Of a stretch of 64,000 nt of DNA, positions 59,568-64,000 are shown one piece after another. Origin of the DNA: Daucus carota subsp. sativus. Its lineage: Eukaryota; Streptophyta; Magnoliopsida; Apiales; Apiaceae. The stretch is taken from contig NC_030381.2 in assembly GCF_001625215.2 (NCBI RefSeq), positions 2,629,131 to 2,693,130 of the forward strand. Reading direction: 5' to 3'. Under the pieces are notes generated by a model. That model was not told the origin of the DNA and did not search any database. It saw only the letters and a list, made by a program, of their open reading frames with translations. A program made the position numbers and the translations under genes. Every line of letters begins with the position of its first letter. Position 1 is the stretch's first letter.

Positions 59568-60372
59568 CAGGGGCGGACCCAGAGTTTGAGCTTTACCGGG
59601 GCTAAAATACTAGGAGCCGGTAAAGGCCAAAGGAAAAAAAAAGTAGTATTTAATAATTTTACATGTGAAAAAATTAATGTCTTTTTTTTTTCTTGACGAA
59701 CTTCATGTTTGAGTGTTAGTAAAAATCGATTTCGAGTTTATAATATTTATGTACTATGAAATATATAAATAATATTTATGAATTGTGGATCATAATTGAT
59801 AATTTTACATTGAATGTAAAATTATAAATAAAAGATAAATCATAAATATTGTAACAAATAAATACGAACATAAATTTATAATATATTAAAAATCTAAATA
59901 AATTTTACTCACAATAGTGTTAACATTAAGTTTAACGAAATATATCGTAACATAAAATAACAAAACTATTGATATTTATGCTATATTTATATAAGTGTTT
60001 TACACAAATTAGAAAATTAAAAAAATGATAAATCAAGGGAAACACGAAACAAAAAATAATAAATTATACGCAAAATTGCTTATATTTTTAACTTTTATGC
60101 TATATTTATATAAGTGTTTTACACAAGTATGAGAAATTAAAAAGATTAATCAAAAGTAATATAAAATAGAGAATAATAAAAACATTAAAGTGACAGCAAC
60201 GACTTTCAATGATACAGTTAGAAACCAGAATTTTCAAAAGAAGAGTGGGCTTTTAAAAATTTTGTACGGGGCTAAGGATCAGTAAACGAGTAGCAAGACT
60301 GGTAAAATTTTGAGCGTTCAAAAATTTGACCGGGCTAAGGCCCACCCTAGCCCCTTCACAGGTCCGCCACTG
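59568..60372. mobile_element. hAT-family non-autonomous element (805 bp)
   Basis: A perfect 8-bp duplication TGTATAAA flanks it (59,560-59,567 and 60,373-60,380), the size made by hAT transposases. Terminal inverted repeats are CAGGGGCGGACCCAG and GGTCCGCCACTG, and subterminal GGGGCTAA/TTAGCCCC blocks are inverted too. The interior is AT-rich with a repeated TATATTTATATAAGTGTTTT and no transposase. Confidence 0.9.
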
Positions 60373-60380
60373 TGTATAAA

Positions 60381-61757
60381 GTAAGTAAATTATGAGAGGT
60401 GAATATGTGTGGATGATTCGACTCCTTTTGTCTATTTTCAGGAGTAAGCTCGATACCAATTATACCATCAGAGCAAGTATCAGGTTCAAGTTTTAAATAT
60501 ATAAAATATAAGTTTTAGTAATTTTGATATTTTTTTATGGAAGTAATTTTGTTATTTTTAAATAATTCTAATTCAATAATATGTCTTATTCTTATTATAT
60601 ATTTATTTTTTGTTAAAGATTATTTTAATAATAATATGAATTAGTGCTAGAAAGAGAATATATATAATAATTTATTATAAATGTTTATTGAGAAATCTTG
60701 GATTTAACAAAGACGAGGTTCATGTTGGAATCAAGATCGCGACTACTCGTCGTAATTAGGTGAAAATTCATCAAAATACTTTTATCAAAATTCATAAAAT
60801 AAAATAATACAAAAAGATATTTTATCAAAATTACTTTTACAGTTTAAGCAAACACAAAATTTTAAAAATACCTTTTGATAAAAAACTCCATATTAGATTA
60901 CAATTAATAAAATGTGTTCATAACTGTATCTTTTAACTGAATTATATATATATTCATGTTTAAAGTGTTGCGTGCCTAATATACATTTTGATATACATTA
61001 GAATCGGGTACCGCACGATGATTGGAGCGTAACTAAAATTATCAAAATGTGTTCGGTGTTTACGCACTTTCACTTGAGTACTTAACAATGAATTTTATTT
61101 GTTTAGAACGTTCATGTTTAAAACATTGTCAATAAAATGCTGTACTATAATCTTATACAGTAAAAAAGAGTATTTAACTAAAAGTTAATAATTTCAAATG
61201 AAGTGAATAAGTAATAGATTGTGATGAGTGATTTTGGAAAACATTTGTATAAATTAATGAATCATGTTATTTTAGCTTAAATATTTGCAGTGTTGAAGTA
61301 ATTAAATTATGTCCATCATCTTGAGTTCTTATTATGATTTCTTTTAAAATAAAGACTAATTATTTAGGATTAAAAGAGTTATGCATTTTGAATAAATATT
61401 TATCCCTTGAGTTTTCAATTTTCACTTTTCTCAGGGTACATCAAAATATAATCAAATAATTTATCCCTCTAAAATTGGTGTGCATTTTCTACACTTCGAG
61501 ATCATTTATATCCGTGTAATTGGTGTCTTTTTTACTAACTAAAGTTTAGTTAGTATGACAAAAAAAATTATTTTTTTTATAATAAGTTAAAACAAAAGGA
61601 AGAAACTGTAGATATAACTCAAAAGTAACACACGTAGCCTCTTTGGCTTAAACAAAATAATACATACTTTTACTAGTACTATTAGCTGGAATGAGATTCC
61701 GTGTGTGGGAACTGAGCTGTTGTTAACTTGGAGGCCCTCATTTCTCCTCAACTTCCT
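60381..61757. other. Upstream region of CYP707A
   Basis: AT-rich, no gene. The last few hundred bases are the presumed promoter. An ACGT-core motif (ACACACGTAGCC, about 61,628) is the only ABRE-like site I noticed; ABA-induced CYP707A genes often carry such motifs, but one copy is weak evidence. Confidence 0.4.
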
Positions 61758-61765
61758 TATATATA
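61758..61765 (+). promoter_or_regulatory. TATA box of CYP707A
   Basis: TATATATA in CCTTATATATACCCC lies 78 bp before the start codon. The expected transcription start is around 61,790, leaving a short leader of about 50 bp. Confidence 0.65.
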
Positions 61766-61842
61766 CCCCTTCCTCTCATTCACTTGTTCACAAATTAACA
61801 AACACTCTTCATTATCAACCAACACAACTCAAAACAAAAACC

Positions 61843-64000
61843 ATGGACTCCATTTTCACCACTATCTTTTGCATACTCTTCCCCATCATTCTCTCAACAA
61901 TCCTTCTCAAAACCCTCCTCAAGTTCCTCCCTTCCGGGTATCGAAAACTCCCCCTCCCTCCGGGCACCATGGGATGGCCTTATATTGGAGAAACCTTCCA
62001 ACTCTACTCCCAAAACCCAAATGTCTTCTTTGCCTCCAAAGTCAAGAAGTGAGTTCCGTTTAAACGAGAACAGTTATTAACGTTAGAATAGCTATTACTC
62101 GTGTCAGAACAGTTTTTAGCGTGAGAACATAAAGACGTTCTCAGAAATGAAAGATAATTAGTATTTAACTTGGTTTTTTTTTTTTGACAGATTTGGTTCA
62201 ATATTCAAGACACACATACTAGGATGTCCTTGTGTGATGATTTCAAGCCCTGCAGCTGCGAAGCTTGTGCTGGTTACAAAATCGGAGCTTTTTAAACCAA
62301 CATTTCCGGCCAGCAAAGAAAGGATGCTAGGCAAACAGGCTATTTTCTTTCATGATGGAGCTTACCATGCGAAGCTGAGGAAGCTTGTTCTTCGCGCTTT
62401 CATGCCCGAATCAGTCAAGAATGTCATACCCGATATTGAATCGTTGGCAATCGAATCTCTTAAGTCTTGGGACGGTGGCCTAATCAACACTTTTCAAGAA
62501 ATGAAAACAGTAAGTTCCTCAAAACAGAGGACTCAAAAACAGAGGACTCTGTTTTTCTTCTTTAAAAAAAAGTAATAATTTATCATCTGTTATCCCGAGA
62601 TTTATTTATATTTCTCTCATTGCAGTACACGTTCAACGTGGCATTACTTTCGATCTTCGGAAAAGATGGAATTCACTACAGAGAGGACCTGAAGAAGTGT
62701 TACTACAATCTCGAAAAGGGCTACAATTCCATGCCAATTAATCTTCCGGGAACACTCTTCCACAAAGCAATGAAAGCGCGACAAGAACTAGCCAAAATCA
62801 TCGCGAATATAATCGCATTCAGAAGAGAAATGAAGCACACCTACACTGATCTACTAGGATCTTTCATGGGTGACAAAGAAGGCCTCACCGATGAACAAAT
62901 TGCAGATAACATGATCGGTGTTATTTTCGCGGCCCGGGACACAACAGCCAGTGCTTTAACTTGGATTGTCAAGTACTTAGCCGAAAATCCTAGCGTACTT
63001 CAAGCTGTCACAGTAAGTTTTACAATACCTAAAGTCCGCAAATTTTTTAGCCTAGCGGATATCCCTCTTAACGTGTTTTTGGCACGATTTTTCTCAGGAA
63101 GAACAAGAAGCAATAGTGAGGTCGAAAAAGGAATCCGGTGAAGAGAGTGATCTTTCTTGGGCAGACACTAAGAAAATGCCCTTAACCTCAAGAGTGATTC
63201 AAGAGACACTCAGAGTTTCCTCAATCCTATCTTTTACATTCCGAGAAGCTGTTCAAGATGTCGAGTTTGAAGGTACGGATCAAACGTAGTCAGTATATCC
63301 CGCTTGTTATTCAATCTAAATGTGGTTGAAATTTGTGCCAAAGTCATATGGCTGACAAGTTTATGATTATCTTGTAGGATATTCAATTCCAAAAGGATGG
63401 AAAGTATTGCCACTGTTTAGACATATTCACCACAGCCCGGAGAATTATTCAGAGCCTGAAAAATTTGATCCTTCAAGATTCGAGGTAAAAAGTCAAACAA
63501 ATATCTAAATCATGATTGATGAATCATCATCATCTAACCAAATCTTTCATGATTTGAAAATCAATCTTTCCTTGTGATCTGACAGGTTTCCCCAAAACCC
63601 AACACATTTATGCCATTTGGCAATGGGACCCACTCCTGTCCGGGAAATGAGCTAGCTAAGATGGAGATTTTGGTACTTGTACATCACATGGCCACAAAAT
63701 ATAGGTAGGTTTTGCCGGATTTTTTCTTATAAGTTAAAAAATTACTCCCTTCGTCCTTTCCATTTCTTTACACTTTCCTTTTTGGGATGTCCCATCCAAT
63801 TCTTTACATTTCAAAACTTACCCAAAATAGTCAATGGGTCCCACCACTTCTTCACTTTTCTTTCTTTTTCACACTGCTTTTACCCCCACTATCTTCTTTT
63901 TACACATTAAAAATCAATAGAACCCACCACTTCAACCATTTTTCTTTCTTTTTTCCCCTACTTTATACATATTTCTTAACCTCCGTGCCCAACCCAAATG
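61843..64000 (+). CDS. CYP707A: Abscisic acid 8'-hydroxylase, cytochrome P450 CYP707A (3' end outside window)
   Basis: An ER-bound P450 that inactivates abscisic acid by 8'-hydroxylation, the main ABA catabolic step. Visible exons are 61,843-62,048, 62,191-62,509, 62,626-63,012, 63,098-63,272, 63,378-63,484 and 63,586-63,704 (1,313 bp in frame, about 437 residues). The N-terminal membrane anchor (FCILFPIILSTILLKTLL) is followed by KLPLPPGTMGWPYIGETFQL, FGSIFKTHILGCPCVMISSP, I-helix GVIFAARDTTASALTW (oxygen-binding motif), ETLRVSSILSFTFREAVQD (ExxR), FDPSRFEV and the haem-binding FGNGTHSCPGNELAK with its cysteine ligand. The ATG at 61,843 is the first in frame after the TATA box and directly precedes the anchor. 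One more exon of perhaps 30-40 codons is expected beyond the edge; the last intron holds a MITE. The gene looks intact. Confidence 0.95.
63745..64000. mobile_element. Stowaway-like MITE in CYP707A intron (cut by window end)
   Basis: After TA (63,743-63,744) the sequence begins CTCCCTTCGTCCTTTCCATT and is pyrimidine-rich, as in the left arm of Stowaway elements with CTCCCTCCGTCC ends. The right end is outside the window, so the assignment rests on one terminus. Confidence 0.6.

Noticed and set aside
61728..62063. 111-codon frame overlapping the start of CYP707A in another frame
   Set aside because: It is a shadow of exon 1; the P450 anchor and proline-rich motif are in the other frame.
1..64000. 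CRISPR arrays, operons, phage or plasmid features
   Set aside because: The window is eukaryotic plant nuclear DNA; the short direct repeats seen are microsatellites, tandem duplications or transposon arms without spacer structure.

Overview
The window is a piece of a plant nuclear genome. Genes are split by many short introns with GT-AG (two GC-AG) borders, intergenic DNA is very AT-rich, and every recognisable protein is a land-plant family (pectin acetylesterase, PRONE-type RopGEF, NHL/LEA-2, CYP707A); a MIR168 hairpin is also present. Dense Stowaway, hAT-like and Mutator-like MITEs plus Helitrons suggest a dicot with a mid-sized or large genome. An asterid is possible but not proven. No autonomous transposase or reverse transcriptase is intact.

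Layout. 1-22,600 is gene-poor. Two diverged copies of one block lie head to tail (unit A about 530-11,090, unit B about 11,091-19,770). They share no recognised gene and differ mainly by insertions, so each copy records the empty site of the other's insertions. Unit A carries a 3.5 kb Helitron (5,479-9,012) holding fragments of an MscS-like channel gene and of a synaptotagmin gene. A MULE-like element follows at 20,538-21,899.

22,600-31,000 holds two pectin acetylesterase genes in tail-to-tail orientation (PAE-1 +, 399 aa; PAE-2 -, 459 aa) with nearly the same exon plan. PAE-2 carries a miniature LTR retrotransposon (TRIM) in an intron and an unusual, longer C terminus. 32,029-40,670 holds two minus-strand genes: ALKBH8 (RRM plus AlkB dioxygenase, 340 aa) and a RopGEF most like ROPGEF14 (564 aa). 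These two are also neighbours in Arabidopsis, as far as I recall. At 45,131-45,255 (minus) there is a MIR168 precursor with both miR168 and miR168* recognisable.

46,000-61,700 is again mostly repeats: a retroposon with a 14-bp target-site duplication, one NHL/LEA-2 gene (47,496-48,098, +), a foldback MITE, a LINE-like 3' end, a 0.7 kb Helitron and an 0.8 kb hAT element. The right edge holds most of an ABA 8'-hydroxylase gene (CYP707A, +), cut off before its last exon.

The genes do not form one pathway. Their themes are cell-wall acetylation (PAEs), tRNA wobble-uridine modification (ALKBH8), ROP GTPase polarity signalling (RopGEF), small-RNA homeostasis via AGO1 (miR168), membrane/defence (NHL) and abscisic acid turnover (CYP707A). 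Exon coordinates below were read by hand from splice sites and reading-frame continuity.
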